Shown here: in pieces, positions 1-9,656 of the stretch | Position numbering within the stretch: the first letter of the stretch is position 1 | Layout of the letters: the number at the start of each line of letters is the position of its first letter | Assembly: GCF_000021325.1 (NCBI RefSeq) | Contig: NC_011365.1 | Coordinates: 124,001 to 188,000 of the forward strand | Direction: 5' to 3' | Origin: Gluconacetobacter diazotrophicus PA1 5 | GTDB lineage: Bacteria; Pseudomonadota; Alphaproteobacteria; Acetobacterales; Acetobacteraceae | Length of the DNA: 64,000 nucleotides | Made by a program: the position numbers and the translations under genes | The notes under the pieces: generated by a model | What the model was told of the DNA's origin: nothing | Seen by the model: only the letters and a program-made list of their open reading frames with translations | Database searches by the model: none

Positions 1-1269
1 GAGCAGCATTTCGGCGTCGCGCACAAGGAGAAGCTGAAGGCGCTGCGCGAGGACGTGCATGTGCTGACCCTGTCGGCCACCCCGCTGCCGCGTACTTTGC
101 AACTGGCCCTGACCGGCGTGCGGGAGATGAGCCTGATTGCGACCCCGCCCACCGACCGGCTGGCGGTGCGGACCTTCATCATGCCGTTCGACAGCGTGGT
201 GATCCGCGAGGCGATCCAGCGCGAGCGGTTTCGCGGCGGGCAGATCTTCTGCGTCGTGCCCCGGATCGAGGATCTGGACCGCATGGCCGCCCGCCTGCAG
301 GACATCGTGCCCGACGCGCGCCTGGTCCAGGCACATGGCCGCCTGACCCCGACCGAGCTGGAACGGGTGATGACCGAATTCAGCGACGGCAAATACGACA
401 TCCTGCTGTCCACCAACATCGTGGAAAGCGGGCTGGACATGCCGGCGGTGAACACGCTGATCATCCATCGCGCGGACATGTTCGGGCTGGGGCAGCTCTA
501 TCAGTTGCGCGGCCGCGTCGGGCGCGGCAAGCAGCGGGGCTATGCCTACCTGACCTGGCCGCAGACCCATGTCCTGTCGGCCGCCGCCGAAAAGCGGCTG
601 GAGGTCATGCAGACCCTGGATACGCTGGGGGCGGGCTTTACCCTGGCGTCGCACGACCTGGACCTGCGCGGGGCGGGCAACCTGCTGGGCGACGAGCAAT
701 CGGGCCATATCCGCGAGGTCGGGATCGAGCTGTACCAGCAGATGCTGGAGGACGCGGTCGCGGAACTGCGGGTCGAAAAGGGCCGGCGCAAGGCGCAGGA
801 CCGCGACTGGACCCCGAACATCATCCTGGGCCTGCCGGTTCTGATCCCCGAAACCTACGTGCCCGACCTGCCGGTCCGGCTGGGCCTGTACCGGCGCATC
901 GCCGGGCTGGCCAATGACGCCGAAATCGAGGCGATGGAGGCGGAACTGGTCGACCGGTTCGGGACGATGCCGGACGAGGTGCGCAACCTGCTGGACGTCG
1001 TCGCGATCAAGCGCCTGTGCCGCGAGGCCGGGGTCGAGCGGCTGGAGGCCGGGCCGAAGGGCATGGTGATCCAGTTCCGCGGTAACAGTTTCGCCAACCC
1101 GGGTGGATTGGTGACCTGGATCGCGGCACATAAGGAAGGCAATGTCCGCCTGCGCCCGGACCACAAGCTGGCCCTGGTGCGGGAGATGACGAACGCGCAG
1201 CGCATTCGCCTGGCCAAGGACACGGTCCAGACGCTGGGCCGCCTCGCGGGTCAGGAGAAGGCGGCCTGA
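1..1269 (+). CDS. mfd: Transcription-repair coupling factor Mfd, C-terminal part (5' end outside window)
   Basis: The reading frame is open from base 1, so the gene begins upstream. The first residues (EQHFGVAHKEKLKAL) match the end of helicase motif II of Mfd. They are followed by motif III (LSATPLPRTL) and by the motif V-VI block (NIVESGLDMP, then QLRGRVGRGKQRGYAYL). The rest matches the regulatory C-terminal D7 domain. Mfd is a double-stranded DNA translocase that removes stalled RNA polymerase at lesions and recruits UvrA. About 423 codons are present; family members are about 1,150 residues, so roughly the last third is seen. It ends 58 bp before the SDR gene. Confidence 0.95.
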   Translation, partial: EQHFGVAHKEKLKALREDVHVLTLSATPLPRTLQLALTGVREMSLIATPPTDRLAVRTFIMPFDSVVIREAIQRERFRGGQIFCVVPRIEDLDRMAARLQDIVPDARLVQAHGRLTPTELERVMTEFSDGKYDILLSTNIVESGLDMPAVNTLIIHRADMFGLGQLYQLRGRVGRGKQRGYAYLTWPQTHVLSAAAEKRLEVMQTLDTLGAGFTLASHDLDLRGAGNLLGDEQSGHIREVGIELYQQMLEDAVAELRVEKGRRKAQDRDWTPNIILGLPVLIPETYVPDLPVRLGLYRRIAGLANDAEIEAMEAELVDRFGTMPDEVRNLLDVVAIKRLCREAGVERLEAGPKGMVIQFRGNSFANPGGLVTWIAAHKEGNVRLRPDHKLALVREMTNAQRIRLAKDTVQTLGRLAGQEKAA

Positions 1270-1327
1270 CCCCCTGGCCCCTGATCACGACATACCATCG
1301 CGACGACAACACTGAAGGACAGGCAAG

Positions 1328-2122
1328 ATGAAGATTGATCTGGCGGGCAAGAGCGCGATCGTCACCGGCTCGACGGCCGGTATCGGGCTGGCCATTGCCG
1401 TGGCCCTGGCCGAAACCGGGGCCGAAGTCATCGTCAACGGCCGCAGCCAGGCCCGGGTGGACGAGGCCATGGCCCATATCCGCGTCCGCATGCCCACCGC
1501 CCGGCTGCGCGGGGTTCCCGGCGACCTGGGAACCGGCGAGGGGATCGACAGCTTCATCCGCACCATCCCCCAGGCCGACATCCTGGTGAACAATCTGGGC
1601 ATCTTCGAGCAGGAAGACTTCCTGAAGACGTCCGACGCCGACTGGCAGCGCTTCTTCGACGTCAACGTCATGAGCGGCGTGCGCCTGACCCGGCATTACC
1701 TGCCCGGCATGGTCGAGCGGAAATGGGGCCGGGTGGTGTTCATTTCCAGCGAATCGGCGCTGAACATCCCGGCCGACATGATCGCCTACGGCTTTACCAA
1801 GGCCGCGCAGGTCGCGATCGCCCGGGGCATCGCCGAGAGCGTCCCGGGAACCGGCGTCACCGTCAATTCGGTGCTGCCCGGCCCGACGCGCACCGAAGGC
1901 GTGATGGAGATGTTCGAGAAGGCGGCCCGCGAAAGCGGGCGCACGGTGCAGGATGTCGTGGACGAATTCATTCCCGCGCACCGTCCCACCTCGCTGATCC
2001 GCCGCCTGGCGGAGCCCGAGGAGATCGCCAGCATGGTCGCCTATGTCTGCTCGCCGCAGGCCTCGGCCACCACCGGCGCCACCCTGCGCGTCGAAGGCGG
2101 CCTGCTCCGTCATCCGGGTTAG
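1328..2122 (+). CDS. SDR family NAD(P)-dependent oxidoreductase
   Basis: A 264-residue classical short-chain dehydrogenase/reductase. The N-terminal Rossmann glycine motif is TGSTAGIG, the NNLG motif follows near residue 87, and the catalytic Ser and YxxxK are in ISSESALNIPADMIAYGFTK. The length is usual for the family. The start follows AAGGACAGGCAAG, a good ribosome site. The substrate cannot be told from sequence. It stands alone on the plus strand and is convergent with the next gene, 14 bp away. Confidence 0.88.
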   Translation: MKIDLAGKSAIVTGSTAGIGLAIAVALAETGAEVIVNGRSQARVDEAMAHIRVRMPTARLRGVPGDLGTGEGIDSFIRTIPQADILVNNLGIFEQEDFLKTSDADWQRFFDVNVMSGVRLTRHYLPGMVERKWGRVVFISSESALNIPADMIAYGFTKAAQVAIARGIAESVPGTGVTVNSVLPGPTRTEGVMEMFEKAARESGRTVQDVVDEFIPAHRPTSLIRRLAEPEEIASMVAYVCSPQASATTGATLRVEGGLLRHPG

Positions 2123-2136
2123 TTCCGGCCAGCCCC

Positions 2137-3066
2137 TTAGCGGAGTGGTAAAGGGATCTGATTGATGGTCAGGACCCCGCCCTGCCACTCGACATCCCAG
2201 GACGTGTCCGCGTCCGCGTGGCGGCCGACCAGGTTGGCCAGGATCAGCGCGGTCGTGGCACGGGCCTGACCGGCCGCGCGCAGGGTGGCGATCAGTTCGG
2301 GCAGGTTGCTCAGGCTGAGATGCCCGGCGGCGGAATTCGCGTCCGCGTTGCCGGTCAGCATGGCGGTGCCGCGACCGTTCAGCCGCAGGTCGCCATGCTG
2401 GGCCATCAGGGTGGTGATGGTGACGGGCACCAGCACGCTGCGCGCGGGATGGCCGGCGGTTGCCGCCAGCAGCGGGCCCAGCGACTGCGCCGGAATCGAG
2501 AAGTTCGACCGTGCCTGCTGCGGCAGGAGCGAGGCCAGCACGGTGTTGCCGCTCGCCTGCGCGTCCCTGACATCCAGCGCGACGACGACCGGCCCGCCCA
2601 GTTCGGCGCCCCCCAGATGCAGGTGCAGGGCGGCGAAGGACAGGCGGGCGCCGCCATTGTTCACGACCGGCGCCGTCCACGCCACGTCATAGCCCTGTCC
2701 GGCCTTCAGCCCGTTGAGGAGCGGGCCCACGCTGGAGGCGAAATATTCGGACGGGCATCCGGCGCCATGATGGTTCGTCAGCGCCCCCAGCAGCACCAGC
2801 GACGCCGCGTTCAGGATATCGCGCGCGTCGGTCCCCGCAGCGTCCCCGCCCTTGACAGTCACCATGCGGGCATGAAGAGAGGGAGCCTCGCCCCCCGGGG
2901 AAAAGCGCAGGACATAATCGCGGGCCGCGGCAACGTTCCCCGAGACCGACAGGCCGCCCGTCCGGGCCTGCGCGCAGGTCTCGGGCAGGGGGGTCGCGCC
3001 GGCCGGACCGGCTGCCGCCAGCAGGCCGGCCAGGACCGCCGAGAGGGAAAGAATTCGCATGGTCAT
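2137..3066 (-). CDS. Secreted DUF2125-like hypothetical protein
   Basis: About 309 residues with a clear N-terminal signal peptide (MRILSLSAVLAGLLAAAGPAGA, cleavage likely after AGA), so it is probably periplasmic. The C-terminal half has alternating hydrophobic stretches and ends GGVLTINQIPLPLR, which resembles the DUF2125 family of alphaproteobacterial envelope proteins; this assignment is tentative. Three starts are possible: GTG at 3081, ATG at 3066 and ATG at 3060. A strong AAGGAGGG lies about 14 bases before the GTG, rather far for any of them. Function unknown. Confidence 0.6.
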   Translation of the reverse strand: MTMRILSLSAVLAGLLAAAGPAGATPLPETCAQARTGGLSVSGNVAAARDYVLRFSPGGEAPSLHARMVTVKGGDAAGTDARDILNAASLVLLGALTNHHGAGCPSEYFASSVGPLLNGLKAGQGYDVAWTAPVVNNGGARLSFAALHLHLGGAELGGPVVVALDVRDAQASGNTVLASLLPQQARSNFSIPAQSLGPLLAATAGHPARSVLVPVTITTLMAQHGDLRLNGRGTAMLTGNADANSAAGHLSLSNLPELIATLRAAGQARATTALILANLVGRHADADTSWDVEWQGGVLTINQIPLPLR

Positions 3067-3177
3067 CGCCTCAGCCCGCACATTACGCTTTTATTCCCTC
3101 CTTCTTTGGCACGGGACTGTGGCTTAGGCGAGGCCGCGTGCCGCCTGCGTTTCTTCCGCTTTACCGGGACCCTTTCG

Positions 3178-4164
3178 ATGTTCAAGCCTGACCCGTTCCT
3201 GCTCAGCCTGATCTGCACCGTGCTGCTGGCCACGATCGTACCGTGCCACGGCGCCGCCGTCCCGATGTTCCAGGACCTGGCGATCGCGGTCATCGCCGTG
3301 ATGTTCTTCCTGCAGGGCGCGCGCCTGTCGCGGCAGGCCGTGCTGGGCGGCATCGTGAACTGGCGCCTGCACCTGGCAATCCTGCTGTGCACGTTCGCCC
3401 TGTTTCCCCTGCTGGGGATGGGCCTGCACGCGCTGTTTCCGCATCTGCTGCATCAATCGGTCTGGCTGGGCATCCTGTTCCTGTGCTGCCTGCCTTCCAC
3501 GGTGCAGTCCTCGATCGCCTTTACCTCGATCGCGCGGGGCAATGTTCCGGCCGCCGTGTGCGCCGCCACCACGTCGAACATCGCGGGTATCTTCATCACC
3601 CCGGTCCTGACCGGGCTGGTGCTGGAACGCCAGGGCGCGGCATCGGGCCATGGCGGGGTGCTGGCGATCATGATGCAGTTGCTGCTGCCCTTCGTGCTGG
3701 GGCAGGTGCTGCAGCCCTGGCTGGGGGCGTGGGCCCACCGCAACAAGCGGCTGCTGTCCATGACCGACCGGGGATCGATCCTGATCGTCGTCTACACGGC
3801 GTTCAGCGAGGCCGTGGTCCAGGGATTGTGGCACAAGCTGCCGCTGTCCCAGATCGGCCTGGTCATGGTGGTGGATGGCGTGCTGCTGGCCGCCGTCCTG
3901 CTGGCCACCACGATGGGCAGCCGGGTCCTGGGCTTCCCCCGCGAGGACGAAATCGCGATCGTCTTCTGCGGGTCGAAGAAGACCCTGGCCTCCGGCGTGC
4001 CGATGGCCAACGTGCTGTTCGCACCGGCCACCGTCGGCCTCGTGGTCCTGCCGCTGATGATCTATCACCAGATCCAGCTTTTCGTCTGCGCCGTCCTGGC
4101 CCGCCGCTACGCCGCGGCCCATGACCGGCTTGCCGAAGCCGAAGCGGTGGTGGAGCGCGCCTAG
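3178..4164 (+). CDS. Bile acid:sodium symporter (BASS) family transporter
   Basis: A 328-residue, very hydrophobic protein with about nine or ten membrane segments. It fits the YfeH/RCH1-like branch of the bile acid:sodium symporter superfamily: an early FFLQGARLS segment, the central CCLPSTVQSSIAFTSIARGN block and the late FCGSKKTLASGVPMANVLF block are typical of this branch. It should sit in the inner membrane and move an organic anion or related solute; the substrate is not predictable. The ATG at 3178 starts the first hydrophobic segment at once. It overlaps the convergent hydrolase gene by 4 bp. Confidence 0.85.
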   Translation: MFKPDPFLLSLICTVLLATIVPCHGAAVPMFQDLAIAVIAVMFFLQGARLSRQAVLGGIVNWRLHLAILLCTFALFPLLGMGLHALFPHLLHQSVWLGILFLCCLPSTVQSSIAFTSIARGNVPAAVCAATTSNIAGIFITPVLTGLVLERQGAASGHGGVLAIMMQLLLPFVLGQVLQPWLGAWAHRNKRLLSMTDRGSILIVVYTAFSEAVVQGLWHKLPLSQIGLVMVVDGVLLAAVLLATTMGSRVLGFPREDEIAIVFCGSKKTLASGVPMANVLFAPATVGLVVLPLMIYHQIQLFVCAVLARRYAAAHDRLAEAEAVVERA

Positions 4165-4976
4165 GCCTTCGGGGCCAGGAACGATGTCAGCGTATCCGCC
4201 AGCGCCTGCGGGGCCTCTTCCGGGATATAATATCCGCAGGCGAGTTCCACGCCCGTGACCGGTCCGGTCGCGTATGGGCGCCACAGGTCGGTGGGATCGT
4301 ACCAGCCGCCCAGCCGCCCGTCGCGCGACCATGCCACCAGCACGGGACAGCCGATCCGCAGGTCCGCCGGGTAGGGCGGGATGCGGAAATGGCCGGTGGC
4401 CCCCGGCGACTGGCCCGGCGGCACCTTGTCCAGGTAATCGGCCACGGCGGACCGGTTGAACGGTCCGGCCGAATCCGGTTCGGGCCGCGTCCAGGCCTCG
4501 GGGATCGTCACCGTGGCCGATTCGGGCTTGGGGTGAAGCTGCGCGAACCAGCAGGCCTGGTACTGCGACAGTTCGAAGGCCAGGTCGGTGCGCCCGTGGT
4601 GGCTGGGGGAGGGGATGCATTCGATTTCCGCCACATGCGTGACCCGATGCGGCGCCTGGGCGGCGGCATGGGCGGCGACATGCCCCCCCGTTCCGTGCCC
4701 GACGATGGCCAGCCGGTCATGCCCCAGCGCGTGGGCTGCCCGCAGCAGGTCGCGCGCCTGCTGCGAAAAATCGAAATGATGCGGCAGGTCGGGACACAGC
4801 ACCGTGTGCGTGCGGCTGAAGGCCGGGGCAACGGCATGCCACGCCACGTGGCTTTGCACCTGGCCGTGAAGGAAGACCAGCAACGGGCCCTTGCCGCCCA
4901 GGCGCGCGCGGCACTGTCCCGCCCCCCACGCCAGTTCCATCAGTTCGAGTTGCCCGAAAAACATGCAGGGATCCAT
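4161..4976 (-). CDS. Alpha/beta hydrolase, haloacetate dehalogenase-like, catalytic residues missing
   Basis: About 271 residues with the order of a haloacetate dehalogenase: VFLHGQVQSHVAWHAVAP near residue 35, CPDLPHH near 61, the nucleophile elbow near 91 and GYYIPEEAPQ near the end. Family members normally have GHDRGG at the elbow and GHF-PEE at the C-terminus. Here the elbow reads GHGTGG, so residue 95 is Gly where Asp (or Ser) is expected, and the His position is Tyr249. Loss of both suggests a binding protein or a decayed enzyme. ATG 4976 is chosen; longer in-frame starts up to 5159 add a non-family extension. Confidence 0.75.
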   Translation of the reverse strand: MDPCMFFGQLELMELAWGAGQCRARLGGKGPLLVFLHGQVQSHVAWHAVAPAFSRTHTVLCPDLPHHFDFSQQARDLLRAAHALGHDRLAIVGHGTGGHVAAHAAAQAPHRVTHVAEIECIPSPSHHGRTDLAFELSQYQACWFAQLHPKPESATVTIPEAWTRPEPDSAGPFNRSAVADYLDKVPPGQSPGATGHFRIPPYPADLRIGCPVLVAWSRDGRLGGWYDPTDLWRPYATGPVTGVELACGYYIPEEAPQALADTLTSFLAPKA

Positions 4977-5091
4977 TGCAGACACGATGCGCCGATAGGG
5001 GCACATATAGGGATATCGTCGATTATTGGACAGAGCCGGCCCGACAATGCCAGTCGGGGCCGCTAGGATGTAACAGGAAACGAAGCCGCTT

Positions 5092-6534
5092 ATGACCGGA
5101 CTGGACCCCGACAACTGGGACGACCTGCGGAGCCTGGGGCACCGCATGGTGGATGACATGATCGACCGGCTGGCGACCCTGCGTGACGGGCCGGTCTGGC
5201 GCCCGATGCCGCCGGAAATCCGTACCGCCCTGCATACCGACCTGCCGGCCGCCCCGACGCCGCCCGAAGCGCTGTACGACCGGTTTCGCGACCAGATCGC
5301 CCCCTATGCCACCGGCAACACCCATCCGGGCTTCATGGGCTGGGTCCATGGCGGCGGGACGGGGGTGGGGATGCTGGCCGAACTGCTGGCCGGCGGGCTG
5401 AACGCCAATTGCGGCGGCCGCGACCACGCGCCGGTCGAAATCGAGCGTACGGTCATCGGCTGGGCCGCCGAGATCATGGGCTTTCCCGCCGATGCGACGG
5501 GCGTGCTGGTCACCGGGTCCTCGATGGCCAACATGATCGCCGTCATCACCGCCAGCCGCGCGGTCGCGGACGGCATCACCCTGCGGCAGCGCGGCGTCGG
5601 CGGCCGGCAACTGGTCGGCTATGCCGCCGCCACCGCCCATGGCTGCATCGCCCGCGCCTTCGACCTGGCGGGACTGGGGACCGACGCGCTGCGCATCATC
5701 CCCGTGGATTCGACCCATCGCATGGATATCCAGGCCCTGCGCGCCGCCGTGGAATCCGACCGGCAGCAGGGTTTCGAGCCGTTCATCGTCATCGGCACCG
5801 CCGGGACGGTCGATACCGGTTCGATCGACGACCTGGGCGCCATCGCCGACATCGCGGGGCAAGAGGACATCTGGTTCCACGTCGACGGCGCCTTCGGCGC
5901 GCTGGCCATGCTGTCCCGCACGCTGCGCCCGCATCTGCGCGGCCTGGATCGCGCGGACAGCCTGGCATTCGATTTTCACAAATGGGCCCAGGTGCCGTAC
6001 GATGCCGGTTGCATCCTGGTGCGCGAACCCGGGCGCCAGGCGGCGGCCTTCGCGCAATCGCTGGCCTATCTGTCGCGCGAGGACCGGGGCCTGGCGGGCA
6101 ACGCGCCCTGGTTCTGCGACCTGGGGCCGGACCTGTCGCGCGGCTTTCGTGCCCTGAAGGTCTGGATGACGCTGGGCACCTACGGCACCGTCCGCCTGGG
6201 GCAGATGGTCGACGAATGCTGCGCCGTCGCGGCCCATCTGGCCCGGCGCGTGGATCGCGAGCCGCTGCTGGAACGCCTGGCACCGGTCGGGCTGAACATC
6301 GTCTGCTTTCGCGTGCGCGTTCCGGACGTGGAGTTGGACTGGCTGAACGGCGAACTGGTCAAGGACCTGCACGAATCCGGCATCGCCGCGCCCTCCACGA
6401 CGATGGTGGGTGGGGTGAAGGCCATTCGCGCCGCGATCGTCAATCACCGCACCGTGGCGGCGGATGTCGACCTTATGGTCGATGCGGTGCTGCGGCTGGC
6501 CCAGGAAAGGCAAGGGCTCGGCCAAAGGGCCTAG
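5092..6534 (+). CDS. Pyridoxal-dependent amino acid decarboxylase (group II)
   Basis: A 480-residue fold-type I PLP enzyme of the aromatic-L-amino-acid / glutamate decarboxylase family. Seen: the conserved NTHPGFMGWVHGGG segment near residue 78, TGSSMANM before the PLP region, the HVDGAFGA aspartate that pairs with the pyridine nitrogen, and the PLP-lysine motif DFHKWAQVPYDAG. It should be cytosolic and release CO2 from an amino acid to give an amine; the substrate is not predictable. It is divergent from the hydrolase-like gene across about 115 bp that must hold both promoters. Confidence 0.88.
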   Translation: MTGLDPDNWDDLRSLGHRMVDDMIDRLATLRDGPVWRPMPPEIRTALHTDLPAAPTPPEALYDRFRDQIAPYATGNTHPGFMGWVHGGGTGVGMLAELLAGGLNANCGGRDHAPVEIERTVIGWAAEIMGFPADATGVLVTGSSMANMIAVITASRAVADGITLRQRGVGGRQLVGYAAATAHGCIARAFDLAGLGTDALRIIPVDSTHRMDIQALRAAVESDRQQGFEPFIVIGTAGTVDTGSIDDLGAIADIAGQEDIWFHVDGAFGALAMLSRTLRPHLRGLDRADSLAFDFHKWAQVPYDAGCILVREPGRQAAAFAQSLAYLSREDRGLAGNAPWFCDLGPDLSRGFRALKVWMTLGTYGTVRLGQMVDECCAVAAHLARRVDREPLLERLAPVGLNIVCFRVRVPDVELDWLNGELVKDLHESGIAAPSTTMVGGVKAIRAAIVNHRTVAADVDLMVDAVLRLAQERQGLGQRA

Positions 6535-6555
6535 CCCTTTGGAAACCCTATTGTT

Positions 6556-8457
6556 TCAGGCGATTCGGCGGCGACCCGCGACAGCGACCTTTTCATCGAA
6601 AAGTTCGGAGAGCTTCTGCATCATCGTGCCGCCCAGTTCCTCGGCGTCGGAGATCGTGACCGCGCGGCGGTAATAGCGCGTCACGTCATGGCCGATCCCG
6701 ATGGCCACCAGTTCGACGCCGCTGCGGTTTTCGATCTGGGCGATCACCTGCCGCAGGTGCGTTTCCAGATACGACCCGGCATTGACCGACAGCGTGCTGT
6801 CATCCACCGGCGCGCCGTCCGAGATCACCATCAGGATCTTCCGGCTTTCCGGCCGGCCCTGCAGGCGCCGCCAGGCCCACAGCAGGGCCTCGCCGTCGAT
6901 ATTTTCCTTCAGCAGCCCCTCGCGCAGCATCAGGCCCAGATTCTTCCGCGCCCGGCGCCACGGCATGTCCGCCGATTTGTAGATGATGTGCCGCAGATCG
7001 TTCAGCCGCCCCGGATTGGCCGGCTTGCCCTGCGCCACCCAGCGCTCGCGGCTCTGCCCGCCCTTCCAGGCCCGGGTGGTGAAGCCCAGGACCTCGACCT
7101 TCACCGCGCAGCGTTCCAGCGTGCGGGCCAGGATGTCGCCGCACATCGCGGCCACCGAAATCGGCCGGCCGCGCATCGATCCGGAATTGTCGATCAGCAG
7201 GGTCACGACCGTGTCGCGGAAATCGGTGTCGCGTTCGTGCTTGTAGGACAGCGACAGCGTCGGGTTGACCACCACCCGCGACAGCCGGCCGGCATCCAGG
7301 ATGCCTTCCTCCAGGTCGAACTCCCACGCCCGCGTCTGCTGTGCCAGCAGGCGTCGTTGCAGCCGGTTGGCCAGGCGCGACACCACGCCCTGCAGGCTGA
7401 GCAACTGGTGGTCCAACTGCTGGCGCAGGCGGGCCAGTTCGTCGGCGTCGCACAGATCCTCGGCCGCGATTTCCTCGTCGAACGCGGTGGTGAAGGCATG
7501 ATACAGGGACGCCGGATCGGTCGCTTCCTGATCGTCCGTGCCGCGTGGGCCGCCCGCTTCCTCGGACCCCGCTGTACCGCCGGGTTCGGACTCGTCGGGG
7601 TTGTCGTCGCCGGCTCCCGCACCTTGCGCCAACTGGGGCTGCAGGCCGGTCTCGTCTTCCTGCTGGCCGCTGGCGTCCTCGTCCTGCGGCTGCGGCTTCT
7701 CGGGCGCTTCGCCCGGTTCTTCCTCGGTCTCGTCCGAGGGGGCGCTGTCGTCGCCGTCCTCGTCCTCCTCGATCTCGGCCTCGCCCTCGATCAGTTCGCA
7801 GGCGACCAGCAGCCGCTTCGCGGCACGCGAAAACGCCATCTGGTCGTCCTGATGGGCGGCCATGTCGTCCAGCGCGCGCAGTGCCGAGGGGCCCAGATGC
7901 GCACGCCACTGTTCGGCCATCGCGCGCATGCTCTCGGGCACGGGCTCGCCCGTCATGCGTTCGCGCGCCAGCAGCGACAGCGCAACCTGCACGGGAATCT
8001 GGTCGCGCGCCTGCGCCCGGTCATAACCCCTGTCGTGATAGTCCCGCTCGGCCTGATTCCGCAGATTGGCGGCGACTCCCGCCATGTGGCGCGCGCCGAA
8101 GCTTTCGACCCGCGCCTGTTCCAGCGCGTCATAGGCCAGCCGGGCATCGGCCTGCTCCGGCCGGGTCGCGTTGTGGATCGTCACGTCATGATGGCGCAGT
8201 TGCAGCGCCACGGCATCCGCCGCGCCGCGCACGCGCCGGATATCGGCCTCGGCCAGTTGCAGGGCGGGCTGCGGCAGGCGGACGTGATCGCCGCTGACCG
8301 CCGCCGCAGGCGGAATCGGGCCGGTCTGGAACGTGACCTCGGCCGTCGCCCGGCCGCCCAGCGCGCGCAGCGCGCCAACGGTCGCGCGCTTGAAGACGTC
8401 GGCCCGCTCGGCGGCGGCCAATCGTGCGGACTGGGTGGTGTCCTTGCGGTCGCGCAT
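6556..8457 (-). CDS. cobT: Cobaltochelatase subunit CobT
   Basis: A 633-residue protein with a conserved N-terminal region, a long acidic linker ([20 protein letters not shown] and on, about residues 220-310) and a C-terminal von Willebrand A domain with the metal-site motif [15 protein letters not shown]. This is the layout of CobT, which with CobS (AAA+) and CobN inserts cobalt into hydrogenobyrinate a,c-diamide in the aerobic B12 pathway. It lies 15 bp after cobS on the same strand, so the two are an operon. CobN is not in the window. Confidence 0.95.
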   Translation of the reverse strand: MRDRKDTTQSARLAAAERADVFKRATVGALRALGGRATAEVTFQTGPIPPAAAVSGDHVRLPQPALQLAEADIRRVRGAADAVALQLRHHDVTIHNATRPEQADARLAYDALEQARVESFGARHMAGVAANLRNQAERDYHDRGYDRAQARDQIPVQVALSLLARERMTGEPVPESMRAMAEQWRAHLGPSALRALDDMAAHQDDQMAFSRAAKRLLVACELIEGEAEIEEDEDGDDSAPSDETEEEPGEAPEKPQPQDEDASGQQEDETGLQPQLAQGAGAGDDNPDESEPGGTAGSEEAGGPRGTDDQEATDPASLYHAFTTAFDEEIAAEDLCDADELARLRQQLDHQLLSLQGVVSRLANRLQRRLLAQQTRAWEFDLEEGILDAGRLSRVVVNPTLSLSYKHERDTDFRDTVVTLLIDNSGSMRGRPISVAAMCGDILARTLERCAVKVEVLGFTTRAWKGGQSRERWVAQGKPANPGRLNDLRHIIYKSADMPWRRARKNLGLMLREGLLKENIDGEALLWAWRRLQGRPESRKILMVISDGAPVDDSTLSVNAGSYLETHLRQVIAQIENRSGVELVAIGIGHDVTRYYRRAVTISDAEELGGTMMQKLSELFDEKVAVAGRRRIA

Positions 8458-8472
8458 GGCTTCCCGGGCCGA

Positions 8473-9504
8473 TCAGCGCGCGCGCGGCGCCGTGCCGGTG
8501 GGGTCGACGTTGAAGCAGCGCTGGTAATATTCCGCCACCGTCGGACGCTCGGCCTCGTCGCACTTGTTCAGGAAGGACACGCGGAAGGCGAATTCCAGAT
8601 CCTTGAAGATCCTGGCATTCTCGGCCCAGCTGATGACCGTGCGCGGCGACATGACCGTCGAGATGTCGCCGGCGATGAAGCCCGAACGCGTCAGGTCGGC
8701 CAGGGCGACCATGCTTTCGATCCGCTTGCGGGCCGGGGCATCGCTGGGATCGACGGCCATCTTGGCCACGACGATGGCCGTTTCCTCGGCATGGGGCAGG
8801 TAGTTCAGGGTGGTGACCACGTTCCAGCGGTCCATCTGGCCCTGATTGATCTGCTGCGTGCCGTGATACAGGCCGGTGGTGTCGCCCAGGCCCACCGTGT
8901 TCGCCGTGGCGAACAGGCGGAAGAACGGGTGCGGGCGGATCACGCGGTTCTGGTCCAGCAGCGTCAGATGGCCCTCGACCTCCAGCACGCGCTGGATGAC
9001 GAACATGACGTCCGGCCGCCCGGCATCATATTCGTCGAACACCAGGGCGCAGGGGTGCTGCAGCCCCCAGGGCAGCAGCCCTTCGCGGAATTCCGTCACC
9101 TGCTTGCCGTCGCGCAGCACGATGGCATCCTTGCCGATCAGGTCGATGCGCGAGATATGGCTGTCCAGGTTGATGCGCACGCACGGCCAGTTCAGCCGCG
9201 ACGCCACCTGTTCGACATGCGACGACTTGCCGGTGCCGTGATAGCCCTGGATCATCACGCGCCGGTTGAAGGCGAAGCCGGCCAGGATGGCCAGCGTGGT
9301 GTCGTGATCGAAGCGATAGGTCGGATCGGCATCCGGTACGTGATCGGTCCGCACCGAGAAGGCGGGCACCTGCAGATCGCTGTCGATGCCGAAGACATCG
9401 CGGGCGGAGACCGTGCGGTCGGGGGCGGACAGGACCGAGATCGGCGGCAGGTCATCCCCGTTTTCGGCAGTCGATCCGGCGGTCAGGGTGGCGAGGTCAT
9501 TCAT
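8473..9504 (-). CDS. cobS: Cobaltochelatase subunit CobS
   Basis: A 343-residue AAA+ ATPase with Walker A GYHGTGKS (residues 87-94), Walker B LVFDEYD (154-160) and the sensor-type FATANTVG. It forms the ring that, with CobT, drives cobalt chelation by CobN. Length and motifs match the family. It is first in the cobS-cobT operon; a promoter should lie in the 152 bp before it. The J-domain protein upstream on the same strand is a common neighbour of cobS in alphaproteobacteria. Confidence 0.96.
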   Translation of the reverse strand: MNDLATLTAGSTAENGDDLPPISVLSAPDRTVSARDVFGIDSDLQVPAFSVRTDHVPDADPTYRFDHDTTLAILAGFAFNRRVMIQGYHGTGKSSHVEQVASRLNWPCVRINLDSHISRIDLIGKDAIVLRDGKQVTEFREGLLPWGLQHPCALVFDEYDAGRPDVMFVIQRVLEVEGHLTLLDQNRVIRPHPFFRLFATANTVGLGDTTGLYHGTQQINQGQMDRWNVVTTLNYLPHAEETAIVVAKMAVDPSDAPARKRIESMVALADLTRSGFIAGDISTVMSPRTVISWAENARIFKDLEFAFRVSFLNKCDEAERPTVAEYYQRCFNVDPTGTAPRAR

Positions 9505-9656
9505 CGGGGTGCATCCGTCACGGCTGGTTGGTCCCGCCGCGCGCCGTGGCGACGGTCCGTGTCATATGGTCTTCGGCGTCCCGGAATTCGATGTCCGGGT
9601 TCGGGGCTTCGGCGTCTCCGGGTCCACTATAGACCGGATCGCCCGCGTGGCCATGC

